Shown here: one piece after another, positions 45,922-53,917 of the stretch
Position numbering within the stretch: the stretch's first letter is position 1
How the letters are laid out: each line of letters begins with the position of its first letter
From: Bacteroidota bacterium
Lineage (GTDB): Bacteria > Bacteroidota > Bacteroidia > UKL13-3
DNA length: 64,000 bases
NCBI GenBank assembly: GCA_947477885.1
Contig: CANJUD010000007.1
Coordinates: 96,846-160,845 of the forward strand
Reading direction: 5' to 3'
Notes under the pieces: generated by a model
Seen by the model: the letters and a program-made list of their open reading frames with translations, nothing else
Told to the model about the DNA's origin: nothing
Databases searched by the model: none
Made by a program: the position numbers and the translations under genes

Positions 45922-46036
45922 TATAGTATAAGCGAAGAAAAATGATTTTGTTGAAATTATTTTCAATGGATTTGTGAATAGCTTGTTCATTTCCCTGAAA
46001 TCTTTCAACATCTAAAAATAATTCTGTAATATATTA

Positions 46037-46044
46037 TAACTTTG
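46037..46044 (+). promoter_or_regulatory. Candidate -7 box for dnaE
   Basis: TAACTTTG matches TAnnTTTG and lies 40 bases before the ATG. The leader then contains a family B half element with the hairpin TCACTCT / AGAGTGA (about 46048-46072), between the promoter and the gene. Confidence 0.4.
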
Positions 46045-46083
46045 CTCTCACTCTTCGATAAACTCAGAGTGACATTCCATTTA

Positions 46084-49000
46084 ATGAAGTTTTCTCACTT
46101 ACACGTACATACACAATTCAGCCTCCTCGATGGTGCTGCATCCATTAGCAAATTATATACAAAAGCCATCGCCGATGGACAACCCGCTATGGCCATTACC
46201 GATCATGGAAATATGTTCGGGGCATTCAATTTTGTGGCTGAGGCATATAAACATAAAAATGATGATGGAACGCTGAAGGTGAAGCCCATTGTAGGATGTG
46301 AGTTTTATGTGGTGGATGACCGCACCAAAAAGCAATTTACCAAAGATAATAAGGATGTTCGCTATCACCAATTATTTTTGGCAAAGAACGAAGAAGGATA
46401 TAAAAATTTGAGCCGACTTTGTTCCTTGGGTTATATAGAAGGTTTATATAGCAAATGGCCGCGCATAGATAAGCAACTTATAGAGAAATATCATAAAGGA
46501 TTGATTGCAACCACATGTTGTTTGGGTGCTTCTGTGCCACGCACTATTTTACGAAAAGGTGAAGCAGAAGGCGAAAAAGAATTCAAATGGTGGCTTGATA
46601 TGTTTGGCGAAGACTATTATATAGAATTGCAACGGCATGATATTCCTGAGCAGAATCAGGTAAATGAAATACTATTAAAATGGGCCGTTAAATATAATGT
46701 AAAAGTGATTTGCAGTAATGACAGTCATTATGTCGATCAGAAAGATTCTAATGCACATGATATATTGTTATGTGTGAATACCGGCGATGTGCAAAGTACG
46801 CCCAAAGCCACGGATGAAGAGGGCGGACGCGGATATAGATTTGGTTTTCCCAATGACCAGTTCTATTTCAAAACCACTGCGGAGATGGAGAAATTGTTTT
46901 ATGATGTTCCGCAATCCTTAGACAATACCAATGAAATAATCGGTAAAATTGATTTGCTCGATTTGAAAAAAGATATATTGGTTCCTGCATTTCCTATCCC
47001 CGACGGATATATAGATGCCGATGATTATTTGAAACATATAACTTATGAAGGTGCCCGAAAAAGGTATATAGATATCACACCAGAAATTGAGGAACGATTA
47101 AATTTCGAACTGCATACAATTAAAACGATGGGCTTTCCCGGTTACTTCCTCATCGTTGCCGATTTTATAAAAGCAGGTCGTGATATGGGCGTACTGATAG
47201 GCCCAGGACGTGGCAGTGCTGCTGGTAGTGCGGTTGCGTATTGTATAGGCATCACAAATATCGACCCAATAAAATATGGGATGCTGTTTGAAAGATTCTT
47301 AAATCCTGAACGTAAATCAATGCCCGATATTGACACGGACTTCGATGATGAAGGCCGCTCAAAAGTTTTGGATTACGTGGTAAATAAATATGGAAAAAAT
47401 CAAGTAGCACAGATAATAAATTATGGAACGATGGCCGCAAAAAGTGCCATCAAAGATGTAGCACGTGCCTTGGATTTACCTTTAAGTGAAGCACAGGATT
47501 TAACAAAAATGTTTCCTGACAGAGCAAAGAGTTTATATAATGTTTTCAAAAGAAATATTGATGAACTTAAGAAAGATGAAGACTTACAAAGTGAGGATGT
47601 TGAGGCAATAAAAAAACTTCGTGAAATAGAAAAAGGAACTGATTTAAAAGGCCAAGTGCTTAGGGAGGCACAGGCTCTGGAAGGTTCGGTTCGTAATACT
47701 GGAATACATGCATCGGCAGTTATAATAGCTCCGAGCAATTTGATGGAACATATTCCATTGTTAATAAATTCAAAAGAAGGTTCCGATTTATTGGTAACGC
47801 AATGGGATGGAAAAGTAGTGGAAGATGCAGGCCTTTTGAAGATGGACTTTTTGGGTTTAAAAACTTTAACTATTATAAAGAATGCGATTGAGATTATAGA
47901 ACAAAATCATCATATAAAAATAGATCCCGATGAGATTCCGCTTGATGATCCAAAAACATATGAGTTGTTTCAAAAAGGTGATACTACTGCAGTGTTCCAG
48001 TTTGAGAGTGCAGGCATGCAAAAATATATGAAGGAGCTAAAGCCTACGCGTATTGAGGACTTGATTGCGATGAATGCCCTGTACCGCCCCGGCCCGATGG
48101 AATATATACCTACTTTTATTAAACGAAAATTGGGGCTCGAAGAAATAAAATATCCATTACCTGAATGCCAGGAAATATTGGAAGAGACTTATGGTATAAC
48201 TGTGTATCAAGAGCAGGTGATGCTACTCTCACAAAAGCTTGCGGGTTTTAGTAAAGGCCAAGCAGATACGTTGAGAAAAGCCATGGGGAAAAAGCAGATT
48301 TCTGTATTGAATACCATGAAGGAAACTTTTTTGGTAGGTACCAACGATCGTGGTCATGACAAAGCTATCTGCGAAAAAATGTGGACCGATTGGGAAGCAT
48401 TTGCACAATATGCTTTTAATAAAAGTCACTCTACTTGTTATGCTTTTGTGGCCAATCAAACGGCTTATTTAAAAGCAAATTATCCCAGTGAATTTATGGC
48501 TGCGGTTTTAAATAGTACCAATAATATAGATGATGTTGCATTTTTTATGGAGGAGTGCAAACGTATGGGCATTAAGGTTCTTGGACCAGATATTAATGAA
48601 TCGCGTTTGAAATTTTCCGTAAATAAAAATGGTGATATACGTTTCGGAATGGGAAGTGTGAAAGGTGCAGGTGAGGTGGCAGTTACGCAAATTATTATAG
48701 AACGCGATGCACAAGGACCTTTCAAAAGTATATTCGATTTAACACGTAGAGTAAATTTAAAAAATGTAAATAAACGCGTTTTAGAATCCATGGCATATTC
48801 AGGTGGTTTTGATAGTGTGAGTGGGAATAACCGTGCAAAATATTTTCATGTGGAGCAAGGTGAAATGGAAAATCCTATAGAAAAATCTATAAGATATGGA
48901 AGTAATTTTCAGGCACAGCAAGCAGCGAATCAACAAAGTTTATTTGGTGGTGCATCGGCTGTAAGCCTACCAGAGCCAAGACTTCCAGAGGCAGAGGAGT

Positions 49001-49647
49001 GGGGTATTATAGCACAACTCACCAAAGAAAAAGAGATGGTGGGTATATTTATTTCAGGACATCCATTGGATAAATATCGGTTTGAATTGGAAACTTTTTG
49101 CAAGAGCAAAGTAATAGAGTTGCAAGATTTAGACGCACTCAGAAATAAAGAAATTACTGTGGGTGGTATGATAACAAAAGTAGTTCACCGTACGGGAAAA
49201 ACAGGAAGCAAATTCGGACTATTTACTTTAGAAGATTATACTGGTTCGTTTGAATTCGCCTTGTTCGGTAGAGATTATACCGAGTATAATAAATATATGA
49301 TAGAAGGTTTGTTTCTATATGTGCGTGCAAAAATTCAACCCCGATTTAATGCTGATAGTTTGGAGTGTAAAATCAGTTTGATAGAACATTTAACAGAAAT
49401 AAAACAACGCAAGTTAAAAGGTATTAATATTAGTATAGATCTGCCCAAGTTTGATATAGATATTTCAAATACCTTTGAAAAACTATTACAAGAAAACAAA
49501 GGCACCACGCCCGTTGTGATTTCTTTTAAAGAACCTATCACTAATATGACGGCAGAGAGTCTCTGTGCCAAATATAGTGTGGACTATACACAGGATTTGA
49601 ATGAAGCTTTGCAGAGGTTGGAGATGGAAGTGAAGGTGAATGTATGA
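46084..49647 (+). CDS. dnaE: DNA polymerase III subunit alpha
   Basis: An 1187-residue replicative polymerase. The ATG at 46084 is chosen because it gives MKFSHLHVHTQFSLLDGAAS, the normal PHP-domain opening; the frame above it is a repeat. The PHP metal residues are intact. The polymerase core has GPGRGSAAGSAVAYCIGITNIDP and the catalytic PDIDTDFDDEGR block, then AMNALYRPGPMEYIPTF, the QEQVMLLSQKLAGFSKGQAD fingers, the helix-hairpin-helix region and an OB domain (GGMITKVVHRTGKTGSKFGLFTLEDY). It is a single gene. Confidence 0.98.
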   Translation: MKFSHLHVHTQFSLLDGAASISKLYTKAIADGQPAMAITDHGNMFGAFNFVAEAYKHKNDDGTLKVKPIVGCEFYVVDDRTKKQFTKDNKDVRYHQLFLAKNEEGYKNLSRLCSLGYIEGLYSKWPRIDKQLIEKYHKGLIATTCCLGASVPRTILRKGEAEGEKEFKWWLDMFGEDYYIELQRHDIPEQNQVNEILLKWAVKYNVKVICSNDSHYVDQKDSNAHDILLCVNTGDVQSTPKATDEEGGRGYRFGFPNDQFYFKTTAEMEKLFYDVPQSLDNTNEIIGKIDLLDLKKDILVPAFPIPDGYIDADDYLKHITYEGARKRYIDITPEIEERLNFELHTIKTMGFPGYFLIVADFIKAGRDMGVLIGPGRGSAAGSAVAYCIGITNIDPIKYGMLFERFLNPERKSMPDIDTDFDDEGRSKVLDYVVNKYGKNQVAQIINYGTMAAKSAIKDVARALDLPLSEAQDLTKMFPDRAKSLYNVFKRNIDELKKDEDLQSEDVEAIKKLREIEKGTDLKGQVLREAQALEGSVRNTGIHASAVIIAPSNLMEHIPLLINSKEGSDLLVTQWDGKVVEDAGLLKMDFLGLKTLTIIKNAIEIIEQNHHIKIDPDEIPLDDPKTYELFQKGDTTAVFQFESAGMQKYMKELKPTRIEDLIAMNALYRPGPMEYIPTFIKRKLGLEEIKYPLPECQEILEETYGITVYQEQVMLLSQKLAGFSKGQADTLRKAMGKKQISVLNTMKETFLVGTNDRGHDKAICEKMWTDWEAFAQYAFNKSHSTCYAFVANQTAYLKANYPSEFMAAVLNSTNNIDDVAFFMEECKRMGIKVLGPDINESRLKFSVNKNGDIRFGMGSVKGAGEVAVTQIIIERDAQGPFKSIFDLTRRVNLKNVNKRVLESMAYSGGFDSVSGNNRAKYFHVEQGEMENPIEKSIRYGSNFQAQQAANQQSLFGGASAVSLPEPRLPEAEEWGIIAQLTKEKEMVGIFISGHPLDKYRFELETFCKSKVIELQDLDALRNKEITVGGMITKVVHRTGKTGSKFGLFTLEDYTGSFEFALFGRDYTEYNKYMIEGLFLYVRAKIQPRFNADSLECKISLIEHLTEIKQRKLKGINISIDLPKFDIDISNTFEKLLQENKGTTPVVISFKEPITNMTAESLCAKYSVDYTQDLNEALQRLEMEVKVNV

Positions 49648-49653
49648 GCGAAT

Positions 49654-49735
49654 TTGTCATCCTGAGTTTATCGAAGGGTAGACAAATTAGGATGTTCGTT
49701 TAAACCGTCGTCTTCGATAAACTAAGGCTGACAGT
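49654..49735. repeat. Family B inverted repeat after dnaE
   Basis: Arms TTGTCATCCTGAGTTTATCG (about 49654-49673) and CGTCTTCGATAAACTAAGGC (about 49709-49728), with an internal loop of about 35 bases. It lies between the convergent dnaE and aquaporin genes and could serve as a terminator for either. Confidence 0.7.
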
Positions 49736-49739
49736 TAAA

Positions 49740-50378
49740 TTATATAATACGCATCCTCCTCACCAAACTCGCCAAAACAACTCCCAAAACAGGAGCAGTT
49801 ATATATACCCACAAAGAAGTAAAATTTCCCGAAACTAATGCAGGAGCTAGGCTACGTGCAGGGTTCATCGATGCACCACATATAGGCCCAGCAAACATAG
49901 CTTCTAATAAAACAGTGCCTCCAATAGTCAGCCCGGCAAAATGATTTACGTGATTTGATTCTTCGGTACTATATAATATAACCAGCATTAATATAAAAGA
50001 CAAGGTAGTTTCTAATATAAAAGATTGTAGTTCGCTTCCTGCAGGAAATGTTGCACCCAAGTTTATATTATTTGGGAATAAATATTTTAATAATAGACTG
50101 GCTACAATTCCACCCAGAAATTGCATACATATATAGGGTAGAATTTCTTTGCCTGTAAATCTTTTTGTAATCCAAAAACCTATTGTAACAGCCGGGTTTA
50201 TATGTGCTCCACTCACATGTCCGAAGGCATATATCATCGCTATAACAATCAATCCAAAAGTAATTGCAATGCCTGCATGGCCAATACTTCCATTGGTTTC
50301 TTGGTTGATAATAATTGCACCAGTACCACAAAAAACCATGGCAAAAGTTCCGATAAATTCTGCTATATATTTTTTCAT
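49740..50378 (-). CDS. Aquaporin family channel (aquaglyceroporin-like), last gene of an arsenic-type operon
   Basis: A 212-residue MIP-family protein with six membrane helices and both NPA boxes (SGAHINPAVTIG and GASMNPARSLAP). The start is the ATG at 50378, which overlaps the arsC stop as ATGA, so translation is coupled. In some bacteria an aquaglyceroporin (AqpS) in an ars operon lets arsenite flow out down its gradient after ArsC makes it from arsenate; the same role is inferred here from position. A plain water or glycerol channel is the alternative. Confidence 0.85.
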   Translation of the reverse strand: MKKYIAEFIGTFAMVFCGTGAIIINQETNGSIGHAGIAITFGLIVIAMIYAFGHVSGAHINPAVTIGFWITKRFTGKEILPYICMQFLGGIVASLLLKYLFPNNINLGATFPAGSELQSFILETTLSFILMLVILYSTEESNHVNHFAGLTIGGTVLLEAMFAGPICGASMNPARSLAPALVSGNFTSLWVYITAPVLGVVLASLVRRMRII

Positions 50379-50788
50379 AAGTTTACTTCTACAAATTTTT
50401 GGCAATATACCTTTATTTGTTCTCTCACGTCTGCAAATTGTTTCCTGATTTCTTCTTCGGTTCCGGTTGCTTTTGCAGGATCAGGGAAATTATAGTGGAA
50501 TCTTTTTGCTGGTCCTGGAATAAAGGGGCAGCGTTCTTTCGCATTATCGCAAACAGTAATAATATAATCAAATGGAATGTTCATATACTCATCCACATTA
50601 TTTGAAGTATTGTTTGATATATCAATCCCATCTTCTTTCATGGTGGCAATTGCTCTGGGGTTTACGCCATGCGTTTCCACACCAGCACTATATATATATG
50701 CGTTTCCATTTGCAAAATGTTTCAAATATCCTTCTGCTATTTGGCTTCGGCAACTATTTCCTGTACAAAGAACTAATATGTTTTTCAT
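50375..50788 (-). CDS. arsC: Arsenate reductase, low-molecular-weight phosphatase type
   Basis: A 137-residue protein of the LMW-phosphatase fold with the Cx5R loop CTGNSCRSQIAEGYLKHFA at residues 8-15, the YSAGVETHGVNPRAI block and the DYIITVCDNAKERCPFIPG segment with the further cysteines. These three Cys are those expected in thioredoxin-coupled ArsC. It reduces arsenate to arsenite. It overlaps the aquaporin gene by four bases and follows the DUF2490 gene. Confidence 0.9.
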   Translation of the reverse strand: MKNILVLCTGNSCRSQIAEGYLKHFANGNAYIYSAGVETHGVNPRAIATMKEDGIDISNNTSNNVDEYMNIPFDYIITVCDNAKERCPFIPGPAKRFHYNFPDPAKATGTEEEIRKQFADVREQIKVYCQKFVEVNL

Positions 50789-50794
50789 GTATAA

Positions 50795-51517
50795 TTATTT
50801 GTTAAAGTTTAACTGATTAATCCAAGTGAGTTGTAAATAATATTGGTTAAACCAGCTGTTGGGTGCGGTTTTCCAAGTTATATATAGCATCCCTGCTTCC
50901 ACTTTGTTATTGTTATTTATTTTATGTCCGAGTGCTGCATAAGCCCAGTTTTCCGCATATACAGAACCTGCATTTTTATAAGTATTGAAAAATGCTTCTT
51001 CGTAGGCAGCTATATACTTATTGTTCTTTTTACTTTTGATTGAAAAATCTGCACCAATCAAATATCTTAATCTATGCGTATAAGGTGTTTTGTCTGTGAT
51101 ATTATTTTGTATAAATCTATTATCAAAACGCAAGCGGTGCTTCAAATTTATTTCGCTACGGCGAATTATCTTTTGCTTATAAGCGGCTTGTATATATATC
51201 CTATTTTCATTGCTATAATAGTTCTTAAAAAAATCAGTACGCTGTAAAATATAGCTGGCAGTAAATGATAGGCGATTTGAGGTGTTATAAGTAATGGCTT
51301 GTTCTGCATAAGCCAATAAGAAATCTGCAGAATGAGTTTTTTGTTTTTCAATATAGGTTAGTGGGAATGCCCCGAAATAATAGAAACTGTAATCTAGTTT
51401 TTTACTTAATGGCCCTGAGTGGTCAATGGTGGGGAAAACACCCAGTGCAGATATAGATTGGGCAAAATTAAAATGCCAAACAAAAGTAAAAACTATTAGG
51501 GCATATGCTTTTCTCAT
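50795..51517 (-). CDS. DUF2490 family outer-membrane protein
   Basis: A 240-residue exported protein (signal MRKAYALIVFTFVWHFNFAQS) made of amphipathic beta strands (LSFTASYILQRTDFFKNYYSNENRIYIQAAYKQ; INLKHRLRFDNRFIQN). It fits DUF2490, small barrels of unknown cargo. It is inserted between the DUF6428 and arsC genes with 6- and 9-base spacers, so it belongs to the operon. It could be an outer-membrane pore for arsenicals (inference). Confidence 0.7.
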   Translation of the reverse strand: MRKAYALIVFTFVWHFNFAQSISALGVFPTIDHSGPLSKKLDYSFYYFGAFPLTYIEKQKTHSADFLLAYAEQAITYNTSNRLSFTASYILQRTDFFKNYYSNENRIYIQAAYKQKIIRRSEINLKHRLRFDNRFIQNNITDKTPYTHRLRYLIGADFSIKSKKNNKYIAAYEEAFFNTYKNAGSVYAENWAYAALGHKINNNNKVEAGMLYITWKTAPNSWFNQYYLQLTWINQLNFNK

Positions 51518-51526
51518 ATATATAAA

Positions 51527-52000
51527 TTAACAGCAGCCACCGCCAGGAGTGCAGCAACTTTCGTTATTTGTAGTCAAATCTACCAACTGTAATTTTTGTT
51601 TCGGTTGTGGCAAATTGCATTTAACTTTTGCCAAGCAATCTGTGTATTTTGGAACCAATTTAAAGTTTTCACCATCTGTCTCAAGTCCATATATGCCAAT
51701 GGTTTCAGTTTGGTATTCTACTTCAATATCATAATCATTTTCTTGTAATATTTTATCTGATAAATTTATAATATGTAATAGGTGGGATGCTTGCAAACGG
51801 TGTTGCAAATCATCGGCAACCCATATTTGTATATTGGCATAAGTATTAGTATGAACATCACCACCACAATCGATAAAGTGCTTGGTGGTTAATCCCACTT
51901 CTGTAATATGAAAATGCACCGGAACAGGTTCTCCAGTCGGTTGTATTATATGAATAGAATTTAATTTACTTAAATGATTTTTTAATTCTGATAATTTCAT
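51527..52000 (-). CDS. DUF6428 family protein with a Cys-rich C-terminal tail
   Basis: A 157-residue protein (MKLSELKNHLSKLNSIHIIQPTGEPVPVHFHITEVG, CGGDVHTNTYANIQIWVADD). It matches a Bacteroidota family often seen beside ArsR regulators. The last residues are ESCCTPGGGCC, four cysteines that could bind arsenite or another soft metal (inference). It is second in the operon, 13 bases after arsR. Confidence 0.75.
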   Translation of the reverse strand: MKLSELKNHLSKLNSIHIIQPTGEPVPVHFHITEVGLTTKHFIDCGGDVHTNTYANIQIWVADDLQHRLQASHLLHIINLSDKILQENDYDIEVEYQTETIGIYGLETDGENFKLVPKYTDCLAKVKCNLPQPKQKLQLVDLTTNNESCCTPGGGCC

Positions 52001-52013
52001 GATTTTATTTTGA

Positions 52014-52346
52014 TTAACAGCACTTATTATTTTTCCTATCTAATTTTACGGCAACTCCTGTAAAAAATCCCTGAATTTTACCCCAAGTTTTTTCATCAAT
52101 ACAATAACAAATCGCATTGCCTTCTATGGCACCTTTTATAATACCCGCATTTTTAAGTTCACGCAAATGCTGCGATACTGTAGCTTGTGCCAAGGGTAGT
52201 TCATTAACGATATCTCCACAAATACAAGAATCTACTTTTAATAGATACTCAACAATAGCAACTCTTGCAGGATGAGCCAATGCCTTCAGCAAAACAGAAG
52301 TGTCGTTCTGTTTCTTAGTGAAATTTTCTGTTTTACTAATACCCAT
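52014..52346 (-). CDS. ArsR-family transcriptional regulator
   Basis: A 110-residue winged-helix repressor: [52 protein letters not shown]. The CICGDIV segment places two cysteines at the position of the ELCVCD metal site of ArsR, and the C terminus ends NKCC. It heads the five-gene operon and probably represses it until arsenite binds. A perfect palindrome lies 5 bases upstream of its start. Confidence 0.9.
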   Translation of the reverse strand: MGISKTENFTKKQNDTSVLLKALAHPARVAIVEYLLKVDSCICGDIVNELPLAQATVSQHLRELKNAGIIKGAIEGNAICYCIDEKTWGKIQGFFTGVAVKLDRKNNKCC

Positions 52347-52350
52347 ATTT

Positions 52351-52366
52351 TAATATTGCAATATTA
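52351..52366. promoter_or_regulatory. Candidate ArsR operator
   Basis: TAATATTGCAATATTA is a perfect 16-bp palindrome, the same on both strands, between the ArsR start codon and its upstream region. Such AT-rich two-fold sites are typical of ArsR family operators. Confidence 0.6.
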
Positions 52367-52412
52367 CGATAAATATTTTAAATCTGAAAATTGTTTTTTT
52401 GACCCCATCCAA

Positions 52413-52430
52413 CCTCCCCTGAAGGGGAGG
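52413..52430. repeat. GC-rich hairpin repeat
   Basis: CCTCCCC-TGAA-GGGGAGG, a 7-bp stem with a 4-base loop (loosely 8+8 with a 2-base loop). It is gene-free intergenic sequence between arsR and the Ycf48-like gene. Such hairpins recur in Bacteroidota genomes. Confidence 0.6.
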
Positions 52431-52549
52431 AGCTGAGTTCTCTAATATATTTGTTATTTGTGCTCTGGAAAGAAACATAAATTGCTGTTTAGTAGCGCAC
52501 TCAAATTATCCACCAGAAGTAGCGACAAAGTCCTTATACCTTATACTAT

Positions 52550-53578
52550 CTACTTTATACTACCTATCACCCCAATCTTTCCCTTCCCCCCCGCCAAAAA
52601 TATTTTCTTCCCATTCTTAGCTTTCTGTACCACATGAAAACCCTCTGCAGAATAAGACTCCCACACATCTCCATCCTTGCTAATATCAACACCATTGGGT
52701 CCGCAACATATATAATACTTGCCAGCTTGTTCTACACATTCTCTGTATCCACCGGGAAGTTTTTTTGGTTTTATTTGTATACCATCTTTTATAATAACTG
52801 CGTTTTTTTCGGCAAGGTTTTCTTTTGTATAATCACCGCCCACTATAATACAGGTAGGCGTATAATAGTTAGGACGATTCCTTAGCCAACAAAAAGAAAA
52901 CGAACCAGCCCCAGAATTTCCTTGTTGGATTAAGGAGGTATCTATATTATATACACTATCATGATCAAAATAGTCTGGTTGCCAGTAAAGCCTGCTTATA
53001 CTTCCTCCAGTAACAAAAGCAAAACCTCTTTTCCCCCACACCCGCATACAAGTGCCACTAGCAGCAAACATGCCTTCATTGTACACGGAATCTAAAGGAG
53101 CTTTAAAAGACTTAAACCAGACCATACCAGTAAATGTATAAAGCTCAAAAAATTCACCATTGATTGGGTCTCCCACTGCCACTCCACTTTCTTTATCACG
53201 AAAAGATAGGGCATCCAAAAATATATTTGTATCTTCATTTCTGTATGTTTCCATCCAACTTATTCCACCGTCAATAGTTTTTAATATAATAGCAGGTCGG
53301 GTAACTGCTAATACATAAGCATTATTACTATCAAAAGCTTCCACATCTCTGAACTCACATTTCTCATATCCTTTTGGTTGCCAAAATCTAAAGTTTTTCC
53401 CATCCACACTTTTCGCAATCCAGCCCTTGCTGCCGCATGCCCATACCACCTTGTCGTCCACGGCACACAGCCCACGCATGGAAGTATTGGTATCTTTTGC
53501 TAATATAGTTATTTGTGATTTGCAAGGAATAATTTGCAAACATATATATATAATTATTAGATATTTTTTATGACGCAT
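52550..53578 (-). CDS. Exported Ycf48-like beta-propeller protein
   Basis: A 342-residue protein with signal peptide (MRHKKYLIIIYICLQIIPCKS) and repeated propeller strands of the Ycf48/BNR kind (GLCAVDDKVVWACGSKGWIAKSVDG; VTRPAIILKTIDGGISW; SFRDKESGVAVGDPING; RGFAFVTGGS). Such propellers are often assembly or binding factors; here no photosynthetic role is implied. It is probably periplasmic or surface. It is upstream of a repeat-rich gap and transcribed toward the arsenic operon. Confidence 0.7.
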   Translation of the reverse strand: MRHKKYLIIIYICLQIIPCKSQITILAKDTNTSMRGLCAVDDKVVWACGSKGWIAKSVDGKNFRFWQPKGYEKCEFRDVEAFDSNNAYVLAVTRPAIILKTIDGGISWMETYRNEDTNIFLDALSFRDKESGVAVGDPINGEFFELYTFTGMVWFKSFKAPLDSVYNEGMFAASGTCMRVWGKRGFAFVTGGSISRLYWQPDYFDHDSVYNIDTSLIQQGNSGAGSFSFCWLRNRPNYYTPTCIIVGGDYTKENLAEKNAVIIKDGIQIKPKKLPGGYRECVEQAGKYYICCGPNGVDISKDGDVWESYSAEGFHVVQKAKNGKKIFLAGGKGKIGVIGSIK

Positions 53579-53917
53579 ATAAGCACAAATGTAAATATAG
53601 AAATTATATAAATCAGCATTTTTCTAAATAATCAAAATGTTCGCTTTTATTATAATGATTGAATATTGCGTCCCTAAGGGACTTGAGGTGGTCGGATACT
53701 TTTTTTTCTACGGATATCTCGTTCCTACGGAACTCAAATGCAAATTTAAAACTATGGTCTAAAACAAGTCCCTGCGGGACGAGATATCGGTAGAAAAAGT
53801 TGTGTGTATGATAAAAGTCCCGTAGGGACGAAATATTAAACCTTCTTAAAAGTACCTTGTTCATAGATCAATTTTACTTCTCAAAAATATTACCCTTATT
53901 CCTATTAAATTTGTGCC
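53579..53917. repeat. REP-like repeat cluster, gene-free
   Basis: No gene is seen. The region holds several copies of a palindrome with core GTCCCGTAGGGACG or variants: GCGTCCCTAAGGGAC (53671-53685), TCGTTCCTACGGAA (about 53720-53735), GTCCCTGCGGGACGAGATAT (about 53769-53790) and GTCCCGTAGGGACGAAATAT (about 53818-53837). The spacing and repeated CGATAT flanks fit the REP elements that are mobilised by RAYT transposases in other bacteria; no such gene is in the window. Confidence 0.75.
53906..53913 (+). promoter_or_regulatory. Candidate -7 box for the M16 peptidase gene
   Basis: TAAATTTG matches TAnnTTTG and ends 4 bases before the ATG, so the transcript would start at or near the start codon. 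Confidence 0.4.
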
